Part shown: positions 31,213-42,161 of the stretch, one piece after another
How the letters are laid out: each line of letters opens with the position of its first letter
Numbering within the stretch: position 1 is the stretch's first letter
NCBI GenBank assembly: GCA_922989275.2
Contig: OV277871.1
Span: 29,522,693-29,586,692 of the forward strand
Direction of reading: 5' to 3'
DNA: 64,000 nucleotides
Source: Gari tellinella
Lineage: Eukaryota > Mollusca > Bivalvia > Cardiida > Psammobiidae
Notes under the pieces: model-generated
The model's database searches: none
What the model was told of the DNA's origin: nothing
Seen by the model: only the letters and a program-made list of their open reading frames with translations
Program-made: the position numbers and the translations under genes

Positions 31213-31675
31213 AAAGCATTAACACATATTTGTTCTTATGATCTTAAAGGACGCACAAGCCTAGACACGCAAATTAAATACCTTAACCCTATCTTTTGAT
31301 GTATCTTGCGGGTTTCCCAAAGGTATATTTAAACCGCTTGTAACGTATGGATATGTCACCACATCTCGCGGAAGTTACGATATCTTCTTGGGACCCGGCT
31401 TTGGTGGTTCGACTATCACGTGAAAGGTATCAGTTATGCTTGACTTCACGGTGTGAAGCAGGGATACAGCCATGCACCGCAGCTATTCAAGTAGATACAC
31501 GCTAAAGCAATGCCCAAAAATAGAAATATACACACGAGCGTTAGAGACCGGTTTTCATGAATGAAAATATTCAATAGTGAATGGACTAAATACCACATAC
31601 CCGTGAGAGAATTAGTAGAAAGATTGACATAGTTCACGACCTTTAATCTTAAGTGTTATTCCTCTGGATTATCAG
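31213..31675. other. Non-repetitive stretch before an exon candidate
   Basis: No recognised repeat. GGGTTTCCCAAAGGTATATT and following sequence look unique. Possibly intronic. Confidence 0.35.
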
Positions 31676-31745
31676 GTGTATCTTCTGACAGTGTTTGGAA
31701 GTTTTGGTGACAGAAACTATCAAGTTGAAGGGAGGAGCATCTACG
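31676..31745 (+). CDS. Candidate internal exon, unidentified gene
   Basis: 70 bp between acceptor TTATTCCTCTGGATTATCAG and donor CTACG|GTAAGT. One frame is open with a protein-like composition: LLTVFGSFGDRNYQVEGRS. The exon ends after the first base of a codon (phase 1). No family recognised. It could pair with 35773-35967. Support is splice signals plus frame only. Confidence 0.3.
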
Positions 31746-32730
31746 GTAAGTTTTTATTGATGTTACGCCACTTTAACTTTGTACGAGTGTACTATAGCTC
31801 AGGTATAGGGCTTATCTTTTGTCTGTCAAAGATTTGTAAGATCATGTTAGAGTCCAGTATTACAGCTGTATTTAATTTGGTTATGGATTTATATGCTATT
31901 TTATAATATCCTTTCAATGTAGGTCAGATTTTGTCAACTTGTCACCTGCATCAAATATGTCGTTGTCTTATCCACATGACCTACTTTACTGTACCTGTCA
32001 GTACAATGGAGAAGATGCTATTCGTTCCCGTTTATAGGCAGATAAAAGTATAGTTTAGTTTACGCATATACATGGCAATAAACGGTAGAAAATGACAACA
32101 TATGACACAACTTACTATTCATTTTATTATGAGGACAAACAGTTTGGTTTAAACATATTTATTTCAATAATTTACATGTATTTTACAAACATACAACAAA
32201 GTTTAGGATTGAAACGAAAGCAAAACAGCTTATTGTGTTTCTCTCCTTGCATCGTTATGTGTACACATTCTCTATCTATAACTGTAATATATTTTATGAA
32301 AACTTATGTAACAGCAAAACATGTTATAAATATATTGTAACTATTTCATAAAATGACGCTGTCTCTCTCAAAAGACACTCGGGAAAGACGATATAAGGAA
32401 CACCTAGTTACAGGTAGATGCCCAGAGTAGTGCAAAAGTAATGCAGAATGCATATTACTTGCTCATCGCATTAATTATACACCATATTTCCCCCGCCTGT
32501 GCTAACGCTAACATTTATAATTAGCCCGTCAATCAAGAGAGGCAGCACCAACTAAACGAAATGTTTCGAGTAACCATAAATATGATAATAAAGATAATGC
32601 ATGTAGTTAATGTTTTGAGAATAAGATCAAAAATAATATGAATAGAATTTAGATACAAACAATTAATAGTAAAAAATTGTTTTGATAAGAAATGACACAC
32701 GGGGAAAGGGGGTGGGAGTTCCGAAAAAAT
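31746..32730. other. Possible intron; one A relic
   Basis: A family A left end relic (GTACAATGGAGAAGATGCTA then TTCGTTCCCGTT) lies at 32001-32035. The rest is AT-rich and unassigned. Confidence 0.4.
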
Positions 32731-32845
32731 AGGCAGTTTGGAGCCTGATCAAACGCCGGATTACCAGGCTCCAATCCGTTATTAGCAATGGGAATAATTG
32801 TTTTAGCCAAATCCACGTTTATTTGGAAAAAATATCACTGTATAA
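32731..32845 (-). mobile_element. Family A relic
   Basis: GCAGTTTGGAGCCTGATCAAA with most of the right arm lost, then GGAATAATTGTTTTAGCC and a TTTATTTGGAAAAAATATCA..CTGTA end. Confidence 0.65.
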
Positions 32846-32963
32846 ACCCCATGACGGCTAGAATATCGCCTGCTTAGCTAATTTATGCCAAGTGGATGTA
32901 CTGGTTTTGGTGGAAAGGGTGTAATTTTCATTTTCGATTTGTTTTAAATTGAATTTCCTCTCA

Positions 32964-33033
32964 GCAAGCAGTGTAGACCATCTGATCAGACGCCGAATTG
33001 TAAGGCGTCTGGTCAAGTGTCCACACTGATGCC
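32964..33033. repeat. H1 hairpin, GTAGACC type
   Basis: GCAGTGTAGACCATCTGATC..GACGCCGAATTGTAAGGCGTC; within a decayed T element of the ACCCA subgroup (CCCTTTTAAGGGACG follows). Confidence 0.65.
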
Positions 33034-33106
33034 AAAGTCCCTTTTAAGGGACGCTAGGCACAATTGTGTAAAGGTGCTATTGACCAAAGAAATATTGAAA
33101 TAAGTT

Positions 33107-33173
33107 TCAAACAGCTTGGATCCTGATCAGACGCTGATATACCTGGCATCTGATTAGGGTGCAAACTGTTTGC
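33107..33173. repeat. H1 hairpin
   Basis: AAACAGCTTGGATCCTGATC with TCTGATTAGGGTGCAAACTG. A family A right end, GGGAAAGGATAATGTATTCT then CCATTG, follows at 33197-33220. Confidence 0.65.
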
Positions 33174-33245
33174 AAATGTCAGTTCACTCTTTTAACGGGA
33201 AAGGATAATGTATTCTCCATTGTACCAATAGCCATAAAAACATTA

Positions 33246-33304
33246 AACCGTTTTAACTTCTAAACCTTCAACTTTAAGGTTTAGAAGTCAAAACAGCTCA
33301 ACGT
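33246..33304. repeat. Short hairpin
   Basis: CGTTTTAACTTCTAAACCTT and AAGGTTTAGAAGTCAAAAC around CAACTTT. Not similar to H1 or H2. Confidence 0.6.
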
Positions 33305-33399
33305 TTTTTATTTAGGACAATTCCATTCACAAATTATGTCTAGTCCAATTATAAATATATAGGGTTTATTTACCATGTTAATGTTTTACAAAATAAAAA

Positions 33400-33463
33400 T
33401 CAGTGTAGACCTTGGCCAGAGTTTTCATACAGGGGCCCTCTTATCATGGTCTATACTGGTTGG
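33400..33463. repeat. H1 relic, GTAGACC type
   Basis: ATCAGTGTAGACCTTGGCCAG with CTTATCATGGTCTATACTG. Confidence 0.5.
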
Positions 33464-33986
33464 ATATGACGAGTGCACTCATCACATGTACACCGTTTGT
33501 AAAATGATACAAATATAAATGCGTCATTACTAATAAACCAGTTAATGTATACTAAAATGATATTACATGTATGTGCAAACAGTGCAGACCAAGACGATAC
33601 ACTGCAATACATGGTAATGTTGCTGTATACAGAATACGAAATTTCCAGTTGACCTAAATTGTCCTGTTTATTAACCCTCCTACTTATATGTTCAATCGAC
33701 GAGTTTGTAATACATTTACAATATAATGTTATGTACTTCTATGTATATATAGACATACGTTCTGGTTTAGCTAGCGTCCACTAAATGATAAACCTTTGCG
33801 ATTTTTTACAACTTTACAACATATGACTTTTGCATTTCTTTTGTCCGGTATTTCATCTATCCTTAAGCCATTCGCCCATAAATAAGCATTTACGCCATTC
33901 ATTTATTTATTCACTGAGAAAAAAAGGTCCACTTCAAACAGTCAAGAATATGTACCATTGAACTATTTTCTGTTACAGATTTATAC
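33464..33986. other. T relics, no gene
   Basis: GTACACCGTTTGTAAAATGA and TGCAAACAGTGCAGACCAAG are isolated H1/T fragments. AT-rich otherwise. Confidence 0.4.
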
Positions 33987-34047
33987 TTAAAAGCAGGCTG
34001 AAAGTAAAGCAGAATACATTCTGCTTTACTTGCAACCTGCTTTAAGT
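33987..34047. repeat. H2 hairpin, short tip
   Basis: CTTAAAAGCAGGCTGAAAGTA with TACTTGCAACCTGCTTTAAG; the tip is cut to GAATACATTC. A T right end (GGTAAAGGGTTAA) follows at 34123-34136. Confidence 0.75.
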
Positions 34048-34585
34048 TAGTAGTTACCTATTTAAAAACTAGAAACTGGCAATTGGTGTACACTTTCCGT
34101 GGGTGAAGACTTATTAGCTATGGGGTAAAGGGTTAACTTACATTGTTTCTTCTTGTCAAAGGTTGTTTGACACAAGCTTGACCGTGTATTATTATGTTAT
34201 CCTTATCCGAGTAGTCAAAAGTTGGTTTCCCACAAGTTAACATTCAGAACATGCGTCCTACATGATGAACGTCGTTTGCTCATACCTCTCGAACAACTCA
34301 TATTTTTTTAAATGCTTCTTCCAGGATCTGCCATGTTCGTTACTCCGTCTTTCTTTTTTCTCTCCGTCTGTTTGTTATTTCTATTTTCCTTGCCTCACTT
34401 GTTTTGTCATAAGGATCGCGACTCTGTTTTATTTCTCATGAGCCAGATTGTATAGCTGTAAAAAGAAATATACATGTATTTAAAAAAGATATTCGGTGGA
34501 GAGAGTAGTGAAAGTATTGCTGTTGATGGGTATGAAAAATTGTATGAAATAGAGGTTTTTACAAGTTAATCCTAGTACAGTCCTA
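34048..34585. other. No gene recognised
   Basis: T-element tail to 34136, then unassigned sequence. Confidence 0.35.
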
Positions 34586-34833
34586 TTAGTGGAGAATCTG
34601 TTATTCTTTCCCGTTTAAACGAAACGAAACGCAAACGCAAAGCACTAAAACGTAGAAAGGTACAACTTTTGAACAATTCTAATAATTTATTTTTATCTTG
34701 GTGGCAAACAGTCTGGAGCCTGATCAGACGCCGGGTTACCCGGCGTCTGATCTGGCTTCAAACTGTTTGTAATTGAAATAATAGTTTTTAGCGTAAACGC
34801 GTTTATTGGGAAAGAATAACGTTTTCTCCACTG
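34586..34833 (-). mobile_element. Family A MITE
   Basis: Left AGTGGAGAATCTGTTATTC (first C lost), right GTTTTCTCCACTG then TA. H1 core 34704-34769. Confidence 0.9.
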
Positions 34834-35307
34834 TATTAGATCAACTGAACTCACTCAATGTAAACTGTCTGTGGCTATGTCTCCAGTAAAAATTGTAAAA
34901 GTAGACAGATCAGCTTGTCCGCCTTTCCAATCAAACAGTTCAATTGTCAGAAGATGCTCTTAAACATAAATTACTGATCAAATATTATTAGTTGAAAATG
35001 TTAGTCTAAATAAATATTAAACAGCTTTGCTGACAAAAAGTTTCATTTTGTGGATAACGACAAAACCCGTAAGTGACGAAGCATTAAGAAGCGCCCGGGT
35101 GTTTTTTTTGTATTTTACTCTGTTTGACAATAATAAAATTTCATAACCAATTTGATATTTACCAAAATTCCGGTTTATATTGCTAGGAGTATCATGTAAT
35201 CCTTTAGCACGTCAGACAGCTGTCGTCTGTAAAATATTTCGTCTGCAGCAATTATATGAATTGATTAATCCGCCATTTCTGCACGTAAAATAACCCGCCA
35301 AAGAATT
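34834..35307. other. No gene recognised
   Basis: AT-rich. GTCGTCTGTAAAATATTTCG near 35220 is a T-group trace. Confidence 0.35.
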
Positions 35308-35367
35308 AGAATATTTGAACCCAGACCAGACGCCGAGTTACTTGGTGTCTCGTTTGTATTCAATCTA
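35308..35367. repeat. H1 hairpin, degraded
   Basis: TGAACCCAGACCAGACGCCG with TTGGTGTCTCGTTTGTATTC. Confidence 0.6.
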
Positions 35368-35685
35368 CAGCATTCCCTCTCTCACAACGACATACAATGG
35401 GAGACGAAAAATGTGCGTGTTGTTCGAAGGGAGTCGTTATAGGGAGGGAAATTGGCTAACATTTGCAAACAACTTGAATTGTAACGCGGCGTCTGTTCTG
35501 GATTTACTCGTCATAAAAAAATTCTATCAAAATATCTAATAATTATGTAACTTTGAGAAAAACAGCAGACGACAATTTTAAGCAGACAAAATTACAGTCA
35601 TGAATATAGGTTGACCATAATTGTTTGTTTTGGGGGAACAGCGACAAGCTCGTTTTGGGTGGGCCGCTGTATGGAGAGAGCACTG
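35368..35685 (+). mobile_element. Family E MITE
   Basis: TA, CAGCATTCCCTCTCTCACAA; right GTATGGAGAGAGCACTG, TA. The H1 core has lost its left inner arm (35463-35510). 318 bp. Confidence 0.75.
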
Positions 35686-35772
35686 TATAAAACTTCACCA
35701 TTAGAGAGAGCTATGGTATATAAATAGTGATAGTTTTCACGTATTGGTGTTATTATAGATGAACAAATGAAG

Positions 35773-35967
35773 GCGTGCCTGGCGACAGTGTTGGTGACTC
35801 CGCGGAATTCCTCCACTTGAAAGTTGAAACTACATTAAAACCTCAAAAATTCGAGATCACCGATGTCGAACTTATTCATAATAACACCTATTTCTTAAAT
35901 CAAAATACCAAGAATTTAAAATTGAAAATAAAAGTAGGCGACACTTTTTCAGCATACGGCCGTGGAA
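35773..35967 (+). CDS. Candidate exon, unidentified gene
   Basis: Open frame with protein-like composition unlike the surrounding repeats: GDSVGDSAEFLHLKVETTL, KFEITDVELIHNNTYF, then NLKLKIKVGDTFSAYGRG. It suggests a beta-rich extracellular-type domain, but no family is recognised. Acceptor TGAAG ending at 35772 (weak) would start the exon in a phase that fits the donor of 31676-31745; donor A|GTATTT at 35968. The frame runs on into family A only 7 bp later, so splicing or readthrough must be decided by RNA data. Confidence 0.35.
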
Positions 35968-35974
35968 GTATTTA

Positions 35975-36220
35975 CAGTGGAGAATCTGTTATTCTTTCTC
36001 GTTTAAACGCAAACGTACGCAAACGCAAAGCACTAAAACGTAGAAAAGTACAACTTTTAGCCAATTCTGATAATTCTTGTTTATCTTGGTGGCAAACAGT
36101 TTGGAGCCTGATCAGACGCCGGGTTACCCGGCGTCTGATCTGGCTCCAAACTGTTTGCACTGCAAATAATAGTATTAGCGTAAACGCGTTTATTGGGAAA
36201 GAATAACAGATTTTCCACTG
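35975..36220 (-). mobile_element. Family A MITE
   Basis: TA-flanked, 246 bp, H1 core 36092-36157. Lies 7 bp after the candidate donor of the exon above, and its frame is open from that exon. Confidence 0.9.
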
Positions 36221-36252
36221 TACCCATCACTCCATACGGCTACAAATAAAAG

Positions 36253-36412
36253 GAAGTAAACTGAACAAATTCAATATTTTCTCAATTATTTCAGCACAAA
36301 ATCCTATGATCTCGAAGACACGATTCTAATAAGTACTAACACCATATGTTTTAATGCAGAAATAAAGATTTTAGTACATGTATTTGAATAACAACCCTTA
36401 TATGGAGCTCTG
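36253..36412 (-). mobile_element. Family Q MITE
   Basis: GGAAGTAAACTGAAC to TATATGGAGCTCTG, the reverse of 55009-55187. Centre CTCGAAGACACGATTCTAAT. Confidence 0.6.
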
Positions 36413-36519
36413 TTCCATAGATATACATTTAACGCCTTTAAATCATTCCTCTAATGAAGGAAATAAGTTCCAAATTTATACAGTAATTAAATTTCACTAT
36501 TTATCCTATCAGATGATAG

Positions 36520-36577
36520 GTTAAAGCAGGCTGAAAGTAAAGCAGACAGGTGCGCCATAGGGCGCATTCTGCTTTCC
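36520..36577. repeat. H2 hairpin
   Basis: GTTAAAGCAGGCTGAAAGTAA..TGCGCCATAGGGCGCATTCTGC; right outer arm lost. Confidence 0.7.
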
Positions 36578-37364
36578 TAGTGGGTCTCAGTTTTAGTGGC
36601 CGTAGCTAATGTATAATTATCTCCAAATAAACGTTATGGGTAACAAGGCCAAATTATTTTGAGTTTTTATGGTAATTTTTGGAAAGTGTACACCTATTAC
36701 CATAGCAACGTAAATGAGAAAGTGATTTGCGTCATCGGCGAGCTAGAACCAGGCCACTGGACAGTGTCTATTATAACCCAGAATAAAAGTACTAACTATA
36801 TTAAAGGTGATTTATGACAGGACCCGCCTTACCCAGAGTGATCTTCGATTACGGTTTCTTATTTATGCGAGTGTCAAATTTCACGTTTTTATCAAGCAAA
36901 AATTCGCGAAAACGGTAACCAGTCGCAGTTTTTACTAATGGTTTTTTTCGGTTGAAAGTATTGGAAACCGCGGAATTAATTTCGAAATTTCGCGTGCATT
37001 ATGTATACATAAACATAAACAACAGTTCTCAAAAAAAGCTGAAAAATATGTTTAAAGGCAAGCCGTATGTATGAAGGAGGAAATAAAGATATTGTATTGT
37101 AACACTCTAATACAATAAAAACGTTTTGTATTGTATTTGTGTGCTGATGATCCATTGTTTTGCATCAACTTTGATTACAAGAACCGCTACCGTAAGATAT
37201 TATTTATCTTAGAAATAGCACATAAAATAAAGTCTTTATTCATTGAAGCCCACATAAATAGCGACCGTACCCTTTACAAATAGTACTCCTGTGTAGAATA
37301 CACTTGTTCCATTCAAACAGTACAGAGAGGGCTCCTACAAAAATATTTAATGTTTTGCAATATC
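36578..37364. other. No gene recognised
   Basis: Unassigned. A T-type trace (AATAGTACTCCTGTGTAGAA, then AAACAGTACAGAGAGGGCTCC) at 37280-37337. Confidence 0.35.
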
Positions 37365-37832
37365 CAGTAAAACCTCTCAATTGTGTACGATCACTAAAAA
37401 GAAGGCTAATGAATTGTATAAAAGATAGATAGGTGACAGCTTAAAGCAAGATAAATGTAAAAAAAAGAAATCGCATTTAAAAGTTTTCTATTTGACTGTC
37501 ACCTTGATTTAAGCAGTAAACTGTCGTAAATACAGTGGAGAATGTGTTATTTTTCCCAATAAACGCGTTTACGCTAAAACTATTATTTGCAGTGCAAACA
37601 GTTTGGAGCCAGATCAGACGCCGGGTAACCCGGCGTCTGATCAGGCTCCAAACTGTTTGCCACCAAGATAAACATAGAATATCAGAATTGTCCAAAAGTT
37701 GTTCTTTTCTACGTTTTAGCGCTTTGCGTTTGCGTACGTTTGCGTTTAAACGGGAAAGAATAACAGATTCTCCACTGTACCTAGTAATTAACACAAATTA
37801 GTGGTCGTACATGTAGTGGAGAGGTTTTACTG
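37365..37832. mobile_element. Family P MITE with nested A
   Basis: Ends CAGTAAAACCTCTCAATTG and AGTGGAGAGGTTTTACTG. H2-type core 37433-37516 (GGTGACAGCTTAAAGCAAG and TTGACTGTCACCTTGATTT). A complete A copy occupies 37533-37777. Confidence 0.8.
37533..37777 (+). mobile_element. Family A MITE, nested in P
   Basis: TA-flanked 245 bp; H1 core 37595-37660. Inserted in the right part of the P element. Confidence 0.92.
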
Positions 37833-37964
37833 TACTGTAAAAGCAACCAAGAATATAATTAGAAACTTCTGGAGCTTGCTTACATGGGCATGCAATGTTT
37901 GTCATATTTTAAATATTTTGAGACCCTCCTCAGAGATCCATGAAGTGTATCTGAAATGGTGGAA

Positions 37965-38160
37965 CAGGGCTGCCATAAGGTGATCTTGAAAAACTCTAAG
38001 ATTTCCAAATTTTCTATTTTTAAGCGCTATTATGTAAAATAGATTGAAAGTAAAGCAGGATGGCGCATTCTGCTTTAATTTCAGCCGCTGCTTTAAGCTA
38101 TCATCTGCTAGGATAAATATACGATGATTTCGATAAAAATCCGGAGAAATGGCAGCCCTG
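37965..38160 (-). mobile_element. Family G MITE, 6-bp TSD
   Basis: CAGGGCTGCCATAAG to GGAGAAATGGCAGCCCTG. Flanks GTGGAA and GTGAAA, a 6-bp duplication with one change. H2 core 38035-38100 with a shortened tip. Confidence 0.8.
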
Positions 38161-38515
38161 GTGAAATACAATGTTTTTAAGATGGTGGTAAATGACAGCA
38201 TTTAGTGACGCAAGTAACAGTCATTTAATACGCAAGATTGTCTAATTAAATTGCAAAATTTAATTACAGTAAATGACAGGCGTGGTGTCTGTGAAAATGT
38301 AAATATTACAATAAATACGCCATGTTTCGACCGAATTCAAGATAGTTTTCGATATCCACGACAGTTAATAGGTTAGTGCTGGATTAAACTAACACATTAC
38401 CAAAAATGCCTTTTTACGTCTTTAATTCAATCTTCAACTGAAGAAAAAAGTTCCACTTTAAACAGACTTGAATATGTTTTGCAAGAAATAGTTTCTATAT
38501 TTTAACAGATTGTAG
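38161..38515. other. T-element left part, no gene
   Basis: TCTTCAACTGAAGAAAAAAG then CCACTTTAAACAGACTTGAA (38430-38470) is the stretch before H2 seen in other T copies. 38167-38400 is unassigned. Confidence 0.4.
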
Positions 38516-38587
38516 CTTGAAGCAGGTTGGAAGTAAAGCAAAATGTGCCTGTAGGCACATTCTGCTTTACTTTCAACCTGCTTTAAG
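38516..38587. repeat. H2 hairpin in a T element
   Basis: CTTGAAGCAGGTTGGAAGTAA..GTGCCTGTAGGCAC..TACTTTCAACCTGCTTTAAG. The T right end AAAAGGGGTTAA is at 38656-38667. Confidence 0.8.
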
Positions 38588-38711
38588 TGGCAATATGTCT
38601 TCAAAGCTAGGGGAAAAGGCTATGGGGTAGTCTATGGGCAATTAACTATAGTCAGAAAAGGGGTTAACCTTTTATCCCTGGTCTTGGTCTGTTTCTAATC
38701 ATTAAGACAAG

Positions 38712-38830
38712 ATACCACTTAAAGCAGGTTGAAAGTAAAGCAGAGTGCACCTAAAGGCGTATTCTGCTGTACCTTGAGTCATCTCTAGATAAGCTATCAC
38801 ATTCTACTTTACTTTCAGCCTTCCTTAAGC
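38712..38830. repeat. Two successive H2 hairpin pieces
   Basis: 38712-38780 has GGTTGAAAGTAAAGCAGAGTG then AAGGCGTATTCTGC; 38796-38830 repeats a right arm (ATTCTACTTTACTTTCAGCC). Suggests a partial duplication. Confidence 0.65.
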
Positions 38831-39433
38831 TACTGCCTGCTAGGATATAGAAATATTTCTTAAGCTGCATTTTCACGACTGTATAAATTGGAACTGTTTT
38901 CTGGTGTGGAGGAATGCATTAAAGGCGTATTAATTGAATAATGGGTTAAATTCGACTCAGCTCAACTCAATGTTATTGGCTATCTGTAACATATTATAAG
39001 TGCCATTGGCCATGAATTAAATTACAAGAAATATGACCATGACATATACATGTATACAATTACAAATAATACAACTATACAAGTATAAGTTGTATACAAA
39101 CTAAAATATTACATACATATTATATGTCATACACATAAAGTATGATATGTATTGAGATTATTAATCTGCAACTAAAGCATTTCGTATATTCATTGCAATC
39201 TTGATATAATTTGTTATGTTTATTAGTATATTTGTGTTCTTTGAAGAAAGTAGGGTTATGAATTTATTTCAGAGGGGGACAGGAAGTATGTTTTAATAAA
39301 CTAGACTTAGTCTCGGTTTGGGATGGCGTTATTTGTGGGATTTACTGTAGGTAAAAATTAATTATATGAAGTATTGTGGTGTCATGGTGACGCTGGTTAT
39401 TCAATTATTTCCTATTATACCTTTATAATACTA
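38831..39433. other. AT-rich, no gene
   Basis: The T tail (GACTGTATAAATTGGAACTG) ends by about 38945; TATA/CATA-rich sequence follows. Confidence 0.35.
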
Positions 39434-39679
39434 CAGTGGAGAAAACGTTATTCTTTCCCAATAAACGCGTTTACGCTAAAACTATTATTTCAATTACAAA
39501 CAGTTTGGAGCCAGATCAGACGCCGGGTAACCCGGCGTCTGATCAGGCTCCAAACTGTTTGCCACCAAGATAAACATAAAATATCAGAATTGTCCAAAAG
39601 TTGTTCCTTTCTACGTTTTAGTGCTTTGCGTTTGCGTACGTTTGCGTTTAAACGGGAAAGAATAACATATTCTCCACGG
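39434..39679 (+). mobile_element. Family A MITE
   Basis: TA-flanked, 246 bp; last bases CACGG instead of CACTG. H1 core 39497-39562. Confidence 0.9.
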
Positions 39680-39772
39680 TACTACCTAATTGCCGCCTGC
39701 AAAGAAATGGTCGTCTTCTACAATTTTCATTAATAATCTGCAATTTCTTTCAGAGAAATATCACCAGGGTGT

Positions 39773-39838
39773 CAAACAGTTTGAACCCCGATGCGACGCC
39801 GAGTTACTCGGCGTCTCATCGGGATCACAACTGTTTGC
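39773..39838. repeat. H1 hairpin, GATGCGAC variant
   Basis: GAACCCCGATGCGACGCCGAG with CTCGGCGTCTCATCGGGATC. Arms agree except one base. Confidence 0.75.
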
Positions 39839-39944
39839 AACAGTTTACGAATATTTACACATAGGAAGTAGGGTATAGGCTAAGTAGGTTTCGGGTTCAA
39901 AAGGAATTACTAGGTTGATAATAGAATTACAATACAGAAAACCC

Positions 39945-40140
39945 TCTTTACTAAGACCACTAAAAGAAAGCTACTTTAAAGCATGAAAGACATATGGCAG
40001 CTTTAAGCCAATTGAAAGGAAAACAAAAAGCTTCTTAATGAGCGTTCTGTTTTACTTTCAACTTGCTTTAAGCAGTTATCTGCCGTAAACACCATATAAT
40101 TAGCAGAGTTTAGTTGTCGTTTTTAGAAGGGTGTTTACTG
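39945..40140. mobile_element. Family P MITE
   Basis: CAGAAAACCCTCTTTACTAAG at the left, GAAGGGTGTTTACTG at the right; H2-type core at 39970-40090, arms partly degraded. Confidence 0.65.
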
Positions 40141-40241
40141 TTTATTATTGCTACATCAGTAGCCAAAGTAATTGGAAATATAAGAGCGTTAGACATGCCT
40201 TCGTCTGCTGCTAAGCGCATGCGCAGTTTGATTTGCCACTC

Positions 40242-40308
40242 GCAAACAGTTTAGATCCAGATTAGACGTCGAGATACTCGGTGCCTAATCTAGACCCAAA
40301 ACTGTATT
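40242..40308. repeat. H1 hairpin
   Basis: TAGATCCAGATTAGACGTCG with GTGCCTAATCTAGACCCAAA; the T of GATTAGAC is matched by A in the other arm. GCAGACGACTATATTGCAAG follows (T group). Confidence 0.7.
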
Positions 40309-40649
40309 GAAATTCGTTTCAATAGCTCTTTGAAATTGTTTTTTTAAATAATAAGTTCTGAAATAATATTTGCAGACAACAATATTTGGAGCAGACGACT
40401 ATATTGCAAGATAAAAGGTAACTTTGGGTGGGTTGACAGTTATAGGTGATGATGATGAAGCTAGAATATAGAATGGCTATTTAGTTCTCACAGTGGCGAA
40501 GTTATTATTATAAAATGACAACGCATAGGGTGCAAAAAGTTAAATCTTTGCATAATGGGTATCTTTTTCGTCTGCAACAATTGCCGTCTGCTACTTTCCT
40601 ATATATAGATTTTATATTAAAAACTGCTTTTCAAAACAGGGTTAGAGTG

Positions 40650-40716
40650 TCAAACGGTTTGGATCCTGATGAGATGCCGCGTTACGCGGCGTCTCATCTG
40701 GATCTAAACTGTTTGC
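40650..40716. repeat. H1 hairpin, GATGAGAT variant
   Basis: GGATCCTGATGAGATGCCGC with GCGGCGTCTCATCTGGATC. Confidence 0.75.
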
Positions 40717-40937
40717 ATTTGCCTTTATGTAATCATCAGTTTACCGATTTCGTGCAAACAGATCATATGGAAAGGACCGCGTGACATTCATCGCACGTGA
40801 GCACTGCTTTGAAATAAACTCTAAACGCTTTACATTATCACAGTTTCAGAAAAAAAAATTCCCCTCAGAAGAAATTGAAATGAAATTGAGTGCTTTTACT
40901 TTGACAATGCTTGTTGAAACCGTGATTGTCGGTGTTT

Positions 40938-41007
40938 ACAAACAGTTTGGATCCAGATATGACTCCGGGTAACACGACGCTCGATCAGGATCTATATACA
41001 ATATTTG
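40938..41007. repeat. H1 hairpin, degraded right arm
   Basis: CAAACAGTTTGGATCCAGATA then CGCTCGATCAGGATCTATAT. Confidence 0.65.
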
Positions 41008-41110
41008 ACATACTTGTCTAATATTTCATTTTAAAAATACAAAATTTCGATTTTCGTGGGATATCAAACGACAGTTTTATAAATGACGACATGCTAAAAA
41101 TGTAACACGA

Positions 41111-41327
41111 TTAACCCCTTCACTGCCTTACCTAGAGTACACTAGTTATTTGAAAACAGTTATGATCCTGATCAGACGCCGCGTTACGCGGCGTCTGATC
41201 AGAATCCAAACTGTTTGTCTTTCATTTCAATATATCTTAAGTCAAAATTGCTGAAACTTAAAATTGAAATATAAAAGCAGACGACAATTGTTTAAAACTG
41301 ACGACGTCATGGCAGTGAAGGTGTTAA
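41111..41327. mobile_element. T element with H1 core
   Basis: TTAACCCCTTCACTGCCTTA to GACGTCATGGCAGTGAAGG then TGTTAA. H1 core 41154-41219. Sister of 22258-22473. Confidence 0.85.
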
Positions 41328-41451
41328 GTGATATGGATATTTTATTGTCAGTATTCGAAGGACAAGGTAGTATAAGACACGCGCCGACGTAATAAAATGT
41401 AGGAAATGTCAAGGTTCTTTAAAAGTTCGACTATTCAGATAAGTCTGGATG

Positions 41452-41558
41452 GCAAACAGTTTGGAGCCTGATTTGGTTCCAAACTGTTTGCAATGGGAAT
41501 GCTGGATTTTTCACAGACGAATCTCATTGGAAAGAATAACGTCTTTATTCTCCACTGT
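41452..41558 (-). mobile_element. Family A right part, hairpin collapsed
   Basis: GGCAAACAGTTTGGAGCCTGA jumps to TTTGGTTCCAAACTGTTTGC, removing the whole hairpin tip. Then GGAAAGAATAACGTC..TTCTCCACTG. Confidence 0.75.
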
Positions 41559-41617
41559 GCCTTTCCTGGCATACTCACTTCCAGTGCCAAAAGGTGATGG
41601 ACCATGTATGGAAAATA

Positions 41618-41682
41618 GTATTGATCCAGATCAGAGGATGTGTTACGCGGCGTCTCGTCAGGGTCTGCACTGTATGCCATCT
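41618..41682. repeat. H1 hairpin
   Basis: AGTATTGATCCAGATCAGAG with GCGGCGTCTCGTCAGGGTCT; arms belong to different subtypes. Confidence 0.6.
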
Positions 41683-41756
41683 CATATGGAATGTCATGTC
41701 ACGTGTATGGTGAAACACTGCATTGTATTTAGCTCATCCTAGTCTATAATTTATAC

Positions 41757-41897
41757 CGTTATTCTTTCCCGTTTAAACGCAAACGAAACGCAAACGCATT
41801 GCAATAAAATATAGAAAATGACAACTTTTTGACAATTTTGACTACTAATTTCAATCTGAGTGGCAAACAGTTTGGAGCCTGATCAGACGCCGGGTCA
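41757..41897 (-). mobile_element. Family A left part
   Basis: CCGTTATTCTTTCCCGTTTA through to GAGCCTGATCAGACGCCGGG, then truncated before the right arm. Confidence 0.75.
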
Positions 41898-42161
41898 ACC
41901 ATTGTATAATGATGTCTTCTATAGTTAGCACGCAGAAGGTTCATTTCTAATATCTCTTGGCCTAAGTGGGTTAAATTAGTTTTTAAGACAAACGCATTCA
42001 ACAATTCATTTTTATAGACAGATGATAGTAGGAGGCAAGGGAATTGTCAAGACCCTATTATATATGTGCCTTAGTTTCTCAAGTCACGCGTAAGGTCACA
42101 TGACTTGGCGAGAACAGAACTTAACCGTCTGATTGTTGGGGACAAATGTTTGGAAACGGTT

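Noticed and set aside
31676..31906. A 76-codon gene continuing past 31745
   Set aside because: Protein-like sequence stops at the GTAAGT donor; the remainder looks intronic.
35972..36160. Arginine-rich small protein repeated in many places (also 23357, 37535, 39374, 43625, 46680, 47737)
   Set aside because: It lies wholly inside family A and reads through the palindrome; the opposite strand is equally open. Repeat artefact.
37365..37832. Single long transposon with two terminal types
   Set aside because: Explained better as family A inserted in a family P copy, with TA duplicated.
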